This document shows, piece by piece, positions 54,874 to 64,000 of a DNA stretch of 64,000 nucleotides. Source of the DNA: Pseudoalteromonas sp. MEBiC 03607 (lineage in GTDB: Bacteria > Pseudomonadota > Gammaproteobacteria > Enterobacterales > Alteromonadaceae); NCBI RefSeq assembly GCF_004792295.1, contig NZ_SRRY01000001.1:2366501-2430500 (forward strand), written 5' to 3'. Made by a program: the position numbers and the translations under genes. How positions within the stretch are numbered: position 1 is the stretch's first letter; each line of letters begins with the position of its first letter. Under the pieces are notes generated by a model, which made no database searches, was not told the DNA's origin, and was given only the letters and a program-made list of their open reading frames with translations.

Positions 54874-56364
54874 TTATTTAAGGTTGATACTCATGTTCGG
54901 ACCTGAAGCGATATCATCTTCAAACCAACGTGAAGTAATTGTTTTCGTTTCTGTGTAAAAACGAATACCTTGCTTACCATAGGTGTGTTGATCGCCGTAG
55001 AAAGAACCTTTCCAACCTGTGAAAGAGAAAAACGGTAGTGGCACAGGAATTGGCACGTTAATACCAACTTGACCTACTTCGATTTCATGTTGGAATTTAC
55101 GTGCAGCAGCGCCGCTTGATGTGAATAACGAAGTACCGTTACCGTAAGGCGAGTTATTGATAAGCTCAATCGCCTCATCGAGTGTATCTACAAACATACA
55201 AGCCAGTACTGGACCAAAGATCTCTTCTTTGTATAAATCCATTTCTGTTGTTACATCAGTAAATAATGTTGGGCCAACCCAGTTGCCTTGCTCGTAGCCT
55301 TCAACAGTAAAGTCAGAGCCATCAATTAAGCACGTTGCACCTTGTTCTTTACCACTTGCGATAAGTGATAAGATTCGATCTTTTGCCGCTTTTGATGTTT
55401 GTGGGCCGTAGGCCGCGTTTGCATCATCCCATACACCAGGGCGTACGTTTTCAAAGCCTGCTTTAATTTCATCAACCCAGTCTTTTGCTTGACCAACAAA
55501 CACAGCAACCGAAATACCCATACAGCGCTGACCCGCAGCACCTACAGACGCACCTACTAGGTTGTTTACAACATGCGATTTACTTGCATCAGGCATAATA
55601 ACCATGTGGTTTTTTGCACCTACACAAGCTTGCACGCGTTTAAGGTTTGCTGTGCCTTTTGAATAGATGTATTCACCTACACCACACGAACCAACAAATG
55701 AAATAGCGCGTACTGCTGGGTCTTCTAATAAACGGTCAACTTGTGGTTTTGTACCATGAACAACTTGTAACACCCCTTTTGGCGCACCCGCTTCAACAAA
55801 TAGTTCAGCTAAACGCATTGGTGTTAATGGATCTTGTTCTGATGGTTTAAGAATAAAGGTGTTACCACACACAATAGCCAGTGGGAACATCCATAATGGG
55901 ATCATCGCAGGAAAGTTAAATGGCGTAATACCTGCACAGACACCCAGCGGTTGCATGTAAGAATAGGTATCGATTTTACGCGCTACGTTTTCCATTGTTT
56001 CGCCCATCATGAGTGATGGTGCATTGGCTGCTTGCTCAACAACTTCAATACCACGCCAAACATCGCCTTTGGCATCTTCAAATGTTTTACCCAGCTCATG
56101 ACAAATAATCGTCGCAAGCTCATCATGGTTTTCTTTTAGTAGTGCGGCGTATTTCATCATAATGCGCGCACGCTCAGAAATTGGCACTTCTTTCCATGTT
56201 TTAAACGTTTCTTTTGCAGAGGCAATGGCTGCATCCATTTCAGCATCCGTTGCACACGGAACTTGCGCTAACACTTCTTGGTTTGCAGGATTGATAACAT
56301 CAATCAACTGCGTTGAACTTGATTGGGTAAATTCGCCGTTGATAAATAAAGGTACTTGGTGCAT
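54874..56364 (-). CDS. mmsA: Methylmalonate-semialdehyde dehydrogenase (CoA-acylating)
   Basis: A 496-residue aldehyde dehydrogenase. It has [42 protein letters not shown] and the catalytic Cys in [14 protein letters not shown]; the RCMGIS context is specific to the CoA-acylating MMSDH group. It turns methylmalonate semialdehyde plus CoA into propionyl-CoA (or malonate semialdehyde to acetyl-CoA). It is cytoplasmic and is preceded by the thiolase gene after a 91-bp gap with a hairpin. Confidence 0.93.
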   Translation of the reverse strand: MHQVPLFINGEFTQSSSTQLIDVINPANQEVLAQVPCATDAEMDAAIASAKETFKTWKEVPISERARIMMKYAALLKENHDELATIICHELGKTFEDAKGDVWRGIEVVEQAANAPSLMMGETMENVARKIDTYSYMQPLGVCAGITPFNFPAMIPLWMFPLAIVCGNTFILKPSEQDPLTPMRLAELFVEAGAPKGVLQVVHGTKPQVDRLLEDPAVRAISFVGSCGVGEYIYSKGTANLKRVQACVGAKNHMVIMPDASKSHVVNNLVGASVGAAGQRCMGISVAVFVGQAKDWVDEIKAGFENVRPGVWDDANAAYGPQTSKAAKDRILSLIASGKEQGATCLIDGSDFTVEGYEQGNWVGPTLFTDVTTEMDLYKEEIFGPVLACMFVDTLDEAIELINNSPYGNGTSLFTSSGAAARKFQHEIEVGQVGINVPIPVPLPFFSFTGWKGSFYGDQHTYGKQGIRFYTETKTITSRWFEDDIASGPNMSINLK

Positions 56365-56394
56365 GAGGCACTCCTCCCCAGTGGGTATAAAGAG

Positions 56395-56429
56395 GCCGCA
56401 ACATGATAGTTTTTAAAATACGTTGCGGC
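56395..56429 (-). terminator. Hairpin after the thiolase gene
   Basis: Arms GCCGCAAC (56395-56402) and GTTGCGGC (56422-56429) with a 19-base AT-rich loop. The following CTCTTTA tract is only weakly T-rich. It may attenuate transcription into mmsA. Confidence 0.45.
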
Positions 56430-56455
56430 TGTGAGAGATTAAAATTCTAAAGCGA

Positions 56456-57637
56456 TTAAATAGCTTCAACTGCCATAGCAACAGCTTCACCACCACCGAT
56501 ACACAGTGAGGCAACACCTTTGCTAAGACCACGATTCTTTAATGCATGAATTAAGGTAACTAAGATACGCGCACCGCTTGCACCAATTGGGTGACCAAGT
56601 GCACAGGCACCGCCGTTAACATTCACTTTGCTTTCATCAAGTTTTAACTCGTTAATTGCAAGCATAGTCACCATGGCAAACGCTTCGTTGATTTCCCATA
56701 AATCAACATCATTCACAGACCAACCGGCTTTTTCTAAAAGCGATTGCATCGCGCCAACTGGTGCTAAAGTAAATTCGCTTGGAGCTTGAGAATGTGTACT
56801 GTGAGCAACGATACGGCAAAGTGGTGTTAAACCTTGTGCTTTAGCATCTGATTCACGCATTAACACAAGCGCAGCTGCACCATCAGAAATTGATGACGAA
56901 TTTGCAGCTGTAATCGTGCCGTCTTTTTTAAATGCAGGACGTAAACCTGGAATTTTATCAGGACGCGCATTGCCTGGTTGCTCATCAATCGCAACAGTCA
57001 CATCACCTTTGCGTGTTGAGATAGTGTGCGCTGCAATTTCATTATCAAATGCGCCTGTTTCAATTGCGCTATTTGCTTTAGTCAGTGAGCTAAGTGCAAA
57101 GTTGTCCATTTGTTCACGACCAATTGAATATTGATCGGCAGTATCTTGTGCAAAACAACCCATTGCTTTGTTGTCGTAAGCATCTTCAAGGCCGTCACAC
57201 ATCATGTGATCTTTTACTTCGCCATGACCCATACGCATACCTGAACGTGCATTCGGTAACATATAAGGCGCGTTACTCATGCTTTCCATACCACCTGCAA
57301 CAGCGGTGTTTATAGAGCCTGATTTAATTAAGTCATGAGCAAACATTGCAGCCTTTAAGCCAGAGCCACATACTTTGTTGATTGTTGTTGCGCCAGTACC
57401 TTGGTTAAGGCCTGCTTTTAACATTGCTTGGCGTGCCGGTGCTTGACCAAGACCAGCTGGTAATACACAGCCCATGATCACTTCGTCAATCTTATCGGCA
57501 GATAAACCAGCTTGCTCTAAGCTACTTTTAATAGCTGTAGCACCTAAATCAGTTGCGTGAGCACCACTAAGTGCGCCCATAAAACCACCCATAGGGGTAC
57601 GTTTTGCGGCAACAATAACAACGGCTTCAGTAGTCAT
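56456..57637 (-). CDS. Acetyl-CoA C-acyltransferase (thiolase)
   Basis: A 393-residue thiolase: catalytic Cys in NKVCGSGLKAAMFA, His in ALGHPIGASGARIL, and second Cys in SLCIGGGEAVAM. It cleaves 3-oxoacyl-CoA (2-methylacetoacetyl-CoA or acetoacetyl-CoA) to acetyl-CoA and the shortened acyl-CoA. ATG 57637 has TGGAGCC upstream; longer starts are less likely. It is the first gene of the minus-strand operon, and the LiuR-like site at 57747 lies 110 bp upstream. Confidence 0.9.
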   Translation of the reverse strand: MTTEAVVIVAAKRTPMGGFMGALSGAHATDLGATAIKSSLEQAGLSADKIDEVIMGCVLPAGLGQAPARQAMLKAGLNQGTGATTINKVCGSGLKAAMFAHDLIKSGSINTAVAGGMESMSNAPYMLPNARSGMRMGHGEVKDHMMCDGLEDAYDNKAMGCFAQDTADQYSIGREQMDNFALSSLTKANSAIETGAFDNEIAAHTISTRKGDVTVAIDEQPGNARPDKIPGLRPAFKKDGTITAANSSSISDGAAALVLMRESDAKAQGLTPLCRIVAHSTHSQAPSEFTLAPVGAMQSLLEKAGWSVNDVDLWEINEAFAMVTMLAINELKLDESKVNVNGGACALGHPIGASGARILVTLIHALKNRGLSKGVASLCIGGGEAVAMAVEAI

Positions 57638-57746
57638 AATTGGCTCCATGTAAGTGGTTATCATCATGTGTTCAAATCATGTGTAACCAAACAGTTAATT
57701 TGTTATAGTTTAATTTCGATTTAATTCAGCATACATAATATTTACG

Positions 57747-57762
57747 TTTACGCCAACGTAAA
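57747..57762. promoter_or_regulatory. Candidate LiuR site 1 (TTTACGCCAACGTAAA)
   Basis: A 16-bp imperfect palindrome, TTTAC-N4-ACGTAAA, located on the thiolase side of the divergent region. It is embedded in a larger repeat with TTTACGTT arms (57741-57762). Confidence 0.6.
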
Positions 57763-57921
57763 TCTAAAATCAACTTTTTTGCGGTCGTTAAAACTGTAAA
57801 CTTATCTGTATTTTGTTGTATTAAAAATCGAACATCTGCTTACAAGGCTAGATAAATAGAGCTTTTCAACAAATCCAACCAGTTATCTTTATAAGTCTAA
57901 AGTATAACTCCTAAATCACCC

Positions 57922-57937
57922 TTTACCTTTACGTAAA
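57922..57937. promoter_or_regulatory. Candidate LiuR site 2 (TTTACCTTTACGTAAA)
   Basis: The second copy of TTTAC-N4-ACGTAAA, 41 bp before the liuR start and just upstream of a possible -10 box TTATAT. It fits MerR-family regulation of liuR itself. Confidence 0.65.
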
Positions 57938-57978
57938 CTTCACTTATATTGGAGTTATTCGAATGAGGTAAATAAATC

Positions 57979-58413
57979 ATGAAACAAGACAATCAAACAA
58001 ACTTTGAAAGCGCAGCAGTTGAACCTGCTAGCAATGAGCAAACGTTTAGTATCAGCGAACTAGCAAAAGAATTTGATATTACCACCCGCTCTATCCGCTT
58101 TTACGAAGACCAAGGCCTGATATCACCTGAGCGCAATGGTCAAACCCGTATTTATTCAAAACGCGACAAAGTAAGACTAAAACTTATTCTACGCGGTAAA
58201 CGCTTAGGTTTTACCTTAGCTGAAACGGGTCGTTTGTTTGAACTTTACGATGCTGATAAATCAAGCGCTAAACAGCTAGTGACTATGCTTGACCTTATCG
58301 CAGAGAAAAAAGCGGACCTAAGCCAACAAATGGACGACATTAAAGTTGTACTGATGGAATTGGTTACAGCAGAACGCCGCTGTCGTGAAACCCTTAATAA
58401 TTTAGACGAATAA
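57979..58413 (+). CDS. liuR: MerR-family regulator LiuR
   Basis: A 144-residue MerR regulator. The winged helix-turn-helix has FSISELAKEFDITTRSIRFY and EDQGLISPERNGQTRIYS; a dimerisation helix follows, with no metal-binding Cys pattern (one Cys near the end). Directly followed by liuA-D, it matches LiuR, the regulator of leucine and isovalerate degradation in gammaproteobacteria. It presumably binds the two 16-bp palindromes in the upstream gap and so links both divergent operons. Confidence 0.88.
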   Translation: MKQDNQTNFESAAVEPASNEQTFSISELAKEFDITTRSIRFYEDQGLISPERNGQTRIYSKRDKVRLKLILRGKRLGFTLAETGRLFELYDADKSSAKQLVTMLDLIAEKKADLSQQMDDIKVVLMELVTAERRCRETLNNLDE

Positions 58414-58457
58414 CCTGACAACAATCTCGTCGACAGACTCTCACAGGAACACACATT

Positions 58458-59633
58458 ATGAGCACTATTTCACTATACAAAGAAATGAACTTCGGACTTG
58501 GCGAAACAGCAGACATGATCCGCGATCACGTTAATAGCTTTGCTAGCCAAGAAATCGCACCACTTGCAGAACAAACAGATTTAGACAATGCCTTCCCTAA
58601 TCAACTTTGGCCACAACTTGGCGAAATGGGTTTATTAGGTATGACAGTGCCTGAAGAATTTGGCGGTGCTGGCCTTGGTTACCTTGAGCACGTAATCGCA
58701 ATGGAAGAAATTAGCCGTGCAAGTGCCTCGATTGGTTTAAGTTATGGTGCTCATTCAAACTTATGTGTTAACCAAATTAACCGTAATGGGTCACAAGCAC
58801 AAAAAGAAAAGTACTTACCAAAACTTATCAGCGGTGAGCACATTGGTGCCCTTGCGATGAGTGAGCCAAATGCGGGTTCTGATGTTGTATCAATGAAATT
58901 AAAAGCTGAGAAAAAAGGTGATGTATTTGTACTTAACGGTAACAAAATGTGGATCACTAATGGTCCAGATGCCGATACCTTTGTTATCTATGCAAAAACA
59001 GATTTAAATGCCGGCCCTAAAGGCATCACAGCTTTCATCGTTGAACGTAACACTCCGGGATTCTCTACTGCGCAAAAGCTAGACAAACTTGGTATGCGTG
59101 GCTCTAACACCTGTGAATTAGTGTTTGAGAACTGCGAAGTACCAGCAGAAAACATTCTAGGTAACTTAAACGAAGGCGTAAAAGTACTTATGAGTGGCCT
59201 TGATTATGAGCGTGTTGTTTTAGCGGCAGGCCCGCTTGGCATTATGCAAGCATGTATGGACATTGTGGTTCCTTATATTCATGAGCGTAAACAATTTGAT
59301 AGCCCAATTGGTCAGTTCCAGCTTATTCAAGGCAAAATCGCTGATATGTACACGCAAATGAATGCTGCTCGTTCATACGTTTACACGGTAGCTCGTGCAT
59401 GTGACCGCGGCGAAACAACGCGTAAAGATGCCGCTGGCGCAATTTTATATGCGGCAGAGCTGGCAACTAAGATGGCCCTTGATGCTATTCAAATCTTAGG
59501 TGGTAATGGTTATATCAACGAATACGCAACAGGTCGTTTATTACGTGATGCAAAACTGTATGAAATTGGCGCAGGTACCTCTGAAATCCGCCGCATGCTA
59601 ATTGGTCGCGAATTATTCACTGAAAGCCGATAG
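58458..59633 (+). CDS. liuA: Isovaleryl-CoA dehydrogenase
   Basis: A 391-residue acyl-CoA dehydrogenase with [15 protein letters not shown] and [18 protein letters not shown] at the flavin, [33 protein letters not shown] (the isovaleryl-specific Glu in DYERVVLA), and [17 protein letters not shown]. It oxidises isovaleryl-CoA to 3-methylcrotonyl-CoA, the first committed step of leucine breakdown after decarboxylation. It is the first structural gene after liuR, with AGGAA upstream. Confidence 0.93.
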   Translation: MSTISLYKEMNFGLGETADMIRDHVNSFASQEIAPLAEQTDLDNAFPNQLWPQLGEMGLLGMTVPEEFGGAGLGYLEHVIAMEEISRASASIGLSYGAHSNLCVNQINRNGSQAQKEKYLPKLISGEHIGALAMSEPNAGSDVVSMKLKAEKKGDVFVLNGNKMWITNGPDADTFVIYAKTDLNAGPKGITAFIVERNTPGFSTAQKLDKLGMRGSNTCELVFENCEVPAENILGNLNEGVKVLMSGLDYERVVLAAGPLGIMQACMDIVVPYIHERKQFDSPIGQFQLIQGKIADMYTQMNAARSYVYTVARACDRGETTRKDAAGAILYAAELATKMALDAIQILGGNGYINEYATGRLLRDAKLYEIGAGTSEIRRMLIGRELFTESR

Positions 59634-59642
59634 GACCTTGTT

Positions 59643-61250
59643 ATGACGATTTTAAAATCGAGTGTAAATCCACACGATCCGCAATTTTTGCAAAATCACG
59701 ACAACATGGCAGCGCTCGTAACTGACTTACGTGAAAAAGTAGCTGATATCCGTTTAGGCGGCGGCCCTGCCCTGATTGAGCGCCATCAAGGCCGTGGTAA
59801 GTTGTTTGTTCGTGACCGTATTGAAACGCTACTTGATGAAGGCTCGCCATTTTTAGAGATTTCACAATTTGCTGCCTTTGGCGTGTATGAACAAGCCATT
59901 CCTTGTGCAGGTGTTGTTGCCGGTATTGGTCGTGTGAAAGGCGTTGAATGTATGATCATCGCCAATGATGCAACCGTAAAAGGCGGTACATACTTTCCAC
60001 TAACGGTAAAAAAACATCTACGTGCTCAAGATATCGCAGAACGTTGTCATTTACCGTGTATTTATTTAGTTGATTCAGGCGGTGCAAACCTGCCTGAACA
60101 AGATGATGTATTTCCCGATAAATTACACTTTGGCCGTATTTTCTATAATCAGGCTCGTATGTCTGGTAAAGGCATTCCACAAATTGCAGTCGTAATGGGT
60201 TTATGTACTGCAGGTGGTGCTTATGTACCAGCGATGGCTGATGAAAGTATTATCGTAAAAGAGCAAGGCACAATTTTCTTAGCAGGCCCGCCACTGGTTA
60301 AAGCGGCTACGGGTGAAGAAGTAAGTGCTGAAGAGCTAGGTGGTGCTGATGTTCACTGTAAAACATCTGGTGTTGCCGATCACTATGCTGAAAATGATGC
60401 CCATGCACTTTCTATCGCGCGCCAATGTATTGAACGAATCAACTATCAGCGCCCTACTGCACCGTTACTTGATGATGTTAAACCGCCGCGTTACGACATT
60501 AACGAAATTTACGGCATTGTGGGTACCGACCTTAAAAAGCCATTTGATGTACGCGAAGTAATTGCCCGTGTTGTTGATGATTCATCATTTGATGAATTTA
60601 AACGCTACTTTGGCGAAACATTAGTAACCGGCTTTGCAAAAATATTTGGTCACCCTGTCGGTATTGTTGCCAACAACGGCATTTTATTTAGTGAATCGGC
60701 GCAAAAAGGCGCGCACTTTATTCAACTATGTGCGCAACGCAAAATTCCTTTGGTGTTTTTACAAAATATTACTGGCTTTATGGTTGGTAAAAAATACGAA
60801 GCCGAAGGCATCGCCAAGCATGGTGCGAAAATGGTAACCGCTGTGTCATGTGCTGATGTACCAAAATTCACCGTATTAATTGGTGGCTCGTATGGTGCAG
60901 GTAACTACGGTATGTGTGGTCGTGCATTCGAACCAACCATGATGTGGATGTGGCCAAACGCCCGTATCTCTGTAATGGGTGGTGAACAAGCAGCTGGCGT
61001 TCTTGCACAAGTTAAACAAGACGGTTTAGCCCGTAAAGGCGAAAGCATGACTGATGAGCAAGTCAGTGAGTTTAAAAAGCCAATTATCGAGCAATACGAA
61101 AAACAAGGTCATCCATATTACGCCAGTGCCCGCCTTTGGGATGATGGCATTATCGATCCTGCTGATACCCGCAATGTATTGGGGCTTGCCTTAAGTGCAG
61201 CTAAAAATGCACCAGAGCGCGATTCGCAGTTCGGCGTATTTAGAATGTAA
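59643..61250 (+). CDS. liuB: 3-methylcrotonyl-CoA carboxylase beta subunit (carboxyltransferase)
   Basis: A 535-residue carboxyltransferase subunit. The N-terminal part has [15 protein letters not shown] and [14 protein letters not shown] [17 protein letters not shown]; the centre has [18 protein letters not shown] and [16 protein letters not shown]; the C-terminal part has [16 protein letters not shown] and [10 protein letters not shown]. These are specific to the MCC beta type. It transfers CO2 from biotin to 3-methylcrotonyl-CoA. Starts 9 bp after liuA. Confidence 0.94.
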   Translation: MTILKSSVNPHDPQFLQNHDNMAALVTDLREKVADIRLGGGPALIERHQGRGKLFVRDRIETLLDEGSPFLEISQFAAFGVYEQAIPCAGVVAGIGRVKGVECMIIANDATVKGGTYFPLTVKKHLRAQDIAERCHLPCIYLVDSGGANLPEQDDVFPDKLHFGRIFYNQARMSGKGIPQIAVVMGLCTAGGAYVPAMADESIIVKEQGTIFLAGPPLVKAATGEEVSAEELGGADVHCKTSGVADHYAENDAHALSIARQCIERINYQRPTAPLLDDVKPPRYDINEIYGIVGTDLKKPFDVREVIARVVDDSSFDEFKRYFGETLVTGFAKIFGHPVGIVANNGILFSESAQKGAHFIQLCAQRKIPLVFLQNITGFMVGKKYEAEGIAKHGAKMVTAVSCADVPKFTVLIGGSYGAGNYGMCGRAFEPTMMWMWPNARISVMGGEQAAGVLAQVKQDGLARKGESMTDEQVSEFKKPIIEQYEKQGHPYYASARLWDDGIIDPADTRNVLGLALSAAKNAPERDSQFGVFRM

Positions 61251-61260
61251 TGGAGGCCTT

Positions 61261-62031
61261 ATGTCAGTAACACTCGAAATAACAAAATCAAATGTGGCTG
61301 TGCTGGTACTAAGTCGCCCTGAAAAACACAATGCATTTAACGAAGAAGTCATTAGTGAGCTGATCCGTTTAATTGAACACGCAAACAGTTGCGATGTGCG
61401 CGCACTGGTTTTAAAAACCGAAGGTAAGCACTTCTCTGCAGGTGCTGATTTAAATTGGATGAAGTCGATGGCTGGCAATGACTTTGCTGAAAACTTAGCG
61501 GATTCAATGCAGCTGGCAAAGCTTATGAAAGTCCTTGCTACAAGCCCTCACCCTACAATTTGTGCCGTACAAGGTGCTGCATTTGGCGGTGCGTTAGGCT
61601 TGATTGCCTGTTGTGATATCGCGATTTGCCAAGACGATGCGCAATTTTGCTTAAGTGAAGTAAAGCTTGGTCTTATTCCTGCGGTTATCAGCCCTTATGT
61701 CATTAAAGCTATTGGTGAACGCGCTGCACGTCGTTACTTTTTAACGGCTGAGATATTCGACGCTCATACAGCCAAGCAACTGGGTTTAATTCACCAGATC
61801 ACCGGCGATTTACAAACAGCGCTCGACAAACATTTACAAAACCTTGTCAACAATGGCCCTATTGCAGTTAAAGCAGCAAAGCAGCTTATAAATGATGTGG
61901 CTGGTAATGTAATTGATGATGCACTTATTGAGTTAACCGCAGAGCGCATTGCACGCATACGTGTATCTCAAGAAGGCCAAGAAGGTCTGACTGCATTTTT
62001 TGAAAAACGTGCCCCAAACTGGCAGAAATAG
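61261..62031 (+). CDS. liuC: 3-methylglutaconyl-CoA hydratase-like enoyl-CoA hydratase
   Basis: A 256-residue crotonase: LSRPEKHNAFNEEVI, KTEGKHFSAGADLNWMKSM (the NWMK stretch is typical of LiuC) and GAAFGGALGLIACCDIAI, with the catalytic region LSEVKLGLIPAVISPYV. It hydrates 3-methylglutaconyl-CoA to HMG-CoA. ATG 61261 has GGAGG upstream, and it follows liuB by 10 bp. Longer frames that begin inside liuB lack a ribosome site. Confidence 0.92.
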   Translation: MSVTLEITKSNVAVLVLSRPEKHNAFNEEVISELIRLIEHANSCDVRALVLKTEGKHFSAGADLNWMKSMAGNDFAENLADSMQLAKLMKVLATSPHPTICAVQGAAFGGALGLIACCDIAICQDDAQFCLSEVKLGLIPAVISPYVIKAIGERAARRYFLTAEIFDAHTAKQLGLIHQITGDLQTALDKHLQNLVNNGPIAVKAAKQLINDVAGNVIDDALIELTAERIARIRVSQEGQEGLTAFFEKRAPNWQK

Positions 62032-62039
62032 GAACCATT

Positions 62040-64000
62040 ATGACAACAAAATCATTGAAAAAAATTCTCGTTGCCAACCGTGGTGAAATTGCCTGCCGAG
62101 TTATGCGTACAGCTAAACAAATGGGCTTAACAACGGTTGCAGTTTACTCAGATGCAGATAAACATGCTCAGCACGTAAAGCTTGCTGATGAGGCGTATCA
62201 CATTGGTCCTGCGCCAAGTAAAGATTCGTACTTAGTGGCAGACAAAATCATCGATGTGGCAAAACAAGCTGGTGTTGATTGTATTCACCCGGGTTATGGT
62301 TTTTTATCAGAGAACTCTGACTTTGCGCTTGCGTGTGAGAAAAATGATATTGCCTTTATTGGCCCACCAGCATCTAGCATTGAAGCCATGGGCTCAAAAA
62401 CCCGCGCTAAAGAAATAATGCACCAAGCGAATGTACCTTTAGTACCTGGTTATTATGGTGATAATCAAGATACTGAGTTCTTACAAGCTGAAGCTGAAAA
62501 AATTGGTTATCCCGTACTTATTAAAGCGGCCTTTGGTGGCGGTGGTAAAGGTATGCGTGTTGTTGAACACGCAAAAGACTTTATCAGTGCTCTTGAAGGC
62601 GCAAAACGTGAAGCAAAAGCCGGCTTTGGTAACGATTTAGTACTGTTAGAGCGCTACGTCACTAAACCTCGCCATGTTGAAGTACAAGTTTTTGCAGATA
62701 GCCATGGTAACTGTGTGTACTTAGGCGACCGTGACTGCTCTTTACAGCGTCGTCACCAAAAAGTAATTGAAGAAGCCCCTGCTCCGGGTTTATCTGATGC
62801 ACTTCGTAAAGAAATGGGTGAAGCTGCGGTACGTTGTGCCCAAGCGATTAATTATCGCGGTGCAGGTACGGTTGAGTTTTTACTTTGTGGTGATGAATTC
62901 TTCTTCATGGAAATGAACACCCGTTTGCAGGTAGAGCACCCAGTAACAGAAATGGTTACTGGTGTTGATTTGGTGAATTGGCAAATCAACATTGCGGCAG
63001 GTGAAGCATTACCACTTAGCCAAGCAGATATTCAACTGCAAGGTCACAGCTTTGAAGCGCGTATTTATGCTGAAGATCCAAGTAATGACTTTATTCCGTG
63101 TTCTGGCCACATTGATGCTCTATTTACACCGAACGAATCTGAATTTGTACGTATAGATACAGGGATTGCAGCGGGTGATGAAATTAGCCCGTTCTACGAC
63201 CCTATGATTGCTAAGTTAATTGTTCATGACGATAACCGTGAGGCAGCGCTTGGGCGCTTATCAAAAGCACTAGAGCAGTTCCATCTAGCAGGTTTTAGCT
63301 GTAACGTTAATTTCTTACATAATCTTGCTAACCACCCTACTTTTCAAGCAGGTGCACCCGATACGCACTTTATTGAAGATCAAGGTGAACGCCTTGTTGC
63401 TAAAAGCGAGCAACAATCTGTTATTGCAACTGTTGTGGCAGCCTATGCGTATGCACATCAACTAAAAGGTGAAAGCAGCAGCCCATGGCAACAATTAACA
63501 GGCTTTATGCTAAACAGTGACGCTAAAACAACAATTCCGTTTGTTGATTTAAACGTTCATGCTGTTAAGACCTCAGAAGGCTTTAAAATCAACCTAGATG
63601 GAGTTGACTATACAACTTCAGGTAGCGTTGAAAATGGCCTTGCGAACTTAGTCGTTAATGGCGAAAAAGTCGTTGCTCATATTAATCAAACAGACTCTCA
63701 CATCACAGTGATGTACAAAGCTCAACAAACGGTGCTAGAGCTGATTGATAAACACTATATTAGTGAACACGAAAGTGATGCACTACCACTTGCTGCGCCA
63801 CTCAATGGTACTGTTGTTAAGCATTTGGTTGAGGTGGGTAGTACGGTTGCTAAAGGTGATGCGGTCGTCATTATTGAAGCTATGAAAATGGAATACACAC
63901 TCAATGCCCCGCATGATGGTGTATTAACGAGCTATTGCTTTGCTGAAGGTGAACTGGTGAGTCACGGTGATATGCTCGCGATCGTTGAAGAGCCGGAGGC
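62040..64000 (+). CDS. liuD: 3-methylcrotonyl-CoA carboxylase alpha subunit, biotin-containing (partial, C-terminus outside window)
   Basis: 653 codons are visible before the window ends, with only a short C-terminal piece likely missing. A biotin carboxylase domain has ANRGEIACRVM at the N-terminus, GGGGKGMR (ATP grasp loop), DRDCSLQRRHQKV and EMNTRLQVEHPVTE. The C-terminal biotin carrier domain has the attachment site EAMKMEY, with K616 carrying biotin. Together with LiuB it forms methylcrotonyl-CoA carboxylase. ATG 62040 starts 8 bp after liuC. Confidence 0.94.
   Translation, partial: MTTKSLKKILVANRGEIACRVMRTAKQMGLTTVAVYSDADKHAQHVKLADEAYHIGPAPSKDSYLVADKIIDVAKQAGVDCIHPGYGFLSENSDFALACEKNDIAFIGPPASSIEAMGSKTRAKEIMHQANVPLVPGYYGDNQDTEFLQAEAEKIGYPVLIKAAFGGGGKGMRVVEHAKDFISALEGAKREAKAGFGNDLVLLERYVTKPRHVEVQVFADSHGNCVYLGDRDCSLQRRHQKVIEEAPAPGLSDALRKEMGEAAVRCAQAINYRGAGTVEFLLCGDEFFFMEMNTRLQVEHPVTEMVTGVDLVNWQINIAAGEALPLSQADIQLQGHSFEARIYAEDPSNDFIPCSGHIDALFTPNESEFVRIDTGIAAGDEISPFYDPMIAKLIVHDDNREAALGRLSKALEQFHLAGFSCNVNFLHNLANHPTFQAGAPDTHFIEDQGERLVAKSEQQSVIATVVAAYAYAHQLKGESSSPWQQLTGFMLNSDAKTTIPFVDLNVHAVKTSEGFKINLDGVDYTTSGSVENGLANLVVNGEKVVAHINQTDSHITVMYKAQQTVLELIDKHYISEHESDALPLAAPLNGTVVKHLVEVGSTVAKGDAVVIIEAMKMEYTLNAPHDGVLTSYCFAEGELVSHGDMLAIVEEPE

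Larger units (their letters stand above)
57638..57978. promoter_or_regulatory. Divergent regulatory region between the valine/isoleucine and liu operons
   Basis: These 341 bp separate the thiolase gene from liuR. They hold two copies of the motif at 57747 and 57922. No gene was seen. Possible promoter elements include TTATAT at 57944-57949 for the plus-strand operon. Confidence 0.6.

Noticed and set aside
1..64000. CRISPR arrays, rRNA or tRNA genes, complete insertion sequences
   Set aside because: No regularly spaced repeats, no rRNA or tRNA-like segments and no transposase genes were recognised in the window by reading.

Overview
The window looks like chromosomal DNA of a marine gammaproteobacterium of the Alteromonadales, most likely Pseudoalteromonas or a close relative. 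This rests on the AT-rich composition, the gene families (miaE, YbhK-type yvcK, fabA with a FabR-type operator, rmf, VF530, a long glyoxalase I), and the valine/isoleucine and leucine degradation cluster arranged around a LiuR-type regulator. The genus is inferred, not proven.

Layout. 1-7000: a partial DUF2254 membrane protein, a MAPEG protein, an orphan solute-binding protein, a sulfotransferase, MiaE, a phosphoesterase and an ABC-F ATPase. 7000-10500: a two-gene accessory insert set in long gene-poor flanks. It encodes a coiled-coil membrane protein and a HARE-HTH/PD-(D/E)xK HrgA-like nuclease and is a candidate undescribed defence module. 10500-16060: a response regulator, MoxR, DUF58, a transglutaminase operon and an NhaC-type antiporter. 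16076-40307: a large exopolysaccharide locus. 40400-49900: thioesterase, M23 peptidase, pterin synthase-like protein, fabA, rmf, TetR/AcuI pair, VF530, gloA and a kinase-like protein. 49996-64000: a valine/isoleucine operon on the minus strand, divergent from the liuR-liuABCD leucine/isovalerate operon on the plus strand; liuD runs off the end.

The exopolysaccharide locus is the centrepiece. Gene by gene it matches the Vibrio fischeri symbiosis polysaccharide (syp) locus: STAS SypA, OmpA-like SypB, SLBB exporter SypC, CpsD-like SypD, RsbW-REC-PP2C SypE, sigma-54 activator SypG, and then SypJ/K/L/M/N/O/P and SypQ/SypR. Here the biosynthetic block lies upstream of the sypA-E block, SypQ and SypR are fused, and the phosphorelay is split into a hybrid kinase and a separate Hpt protein. 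Four sigma-54-like promoters precede four transcription units. A 13-bp motif, TTGCA-N3-TGCAA, lies near these promoters and is a candidate SypG enhancer. The proposed flow is hybrid kinase to Hpt to SypG (transcription) and SypE (dephosphorylation or phosphorylation of SypA), leading to Wzx/Wzy-type polysaccharide output.

In the catabolic region, two copies of TTTAC-N4-ACGTAAA sit in the gap between the two divergent operons. They are the likely LiuR sites coordinating branched-chain amino acid breakdown. All function calls come from reading the sequence and recalling protein families; no database search was run.
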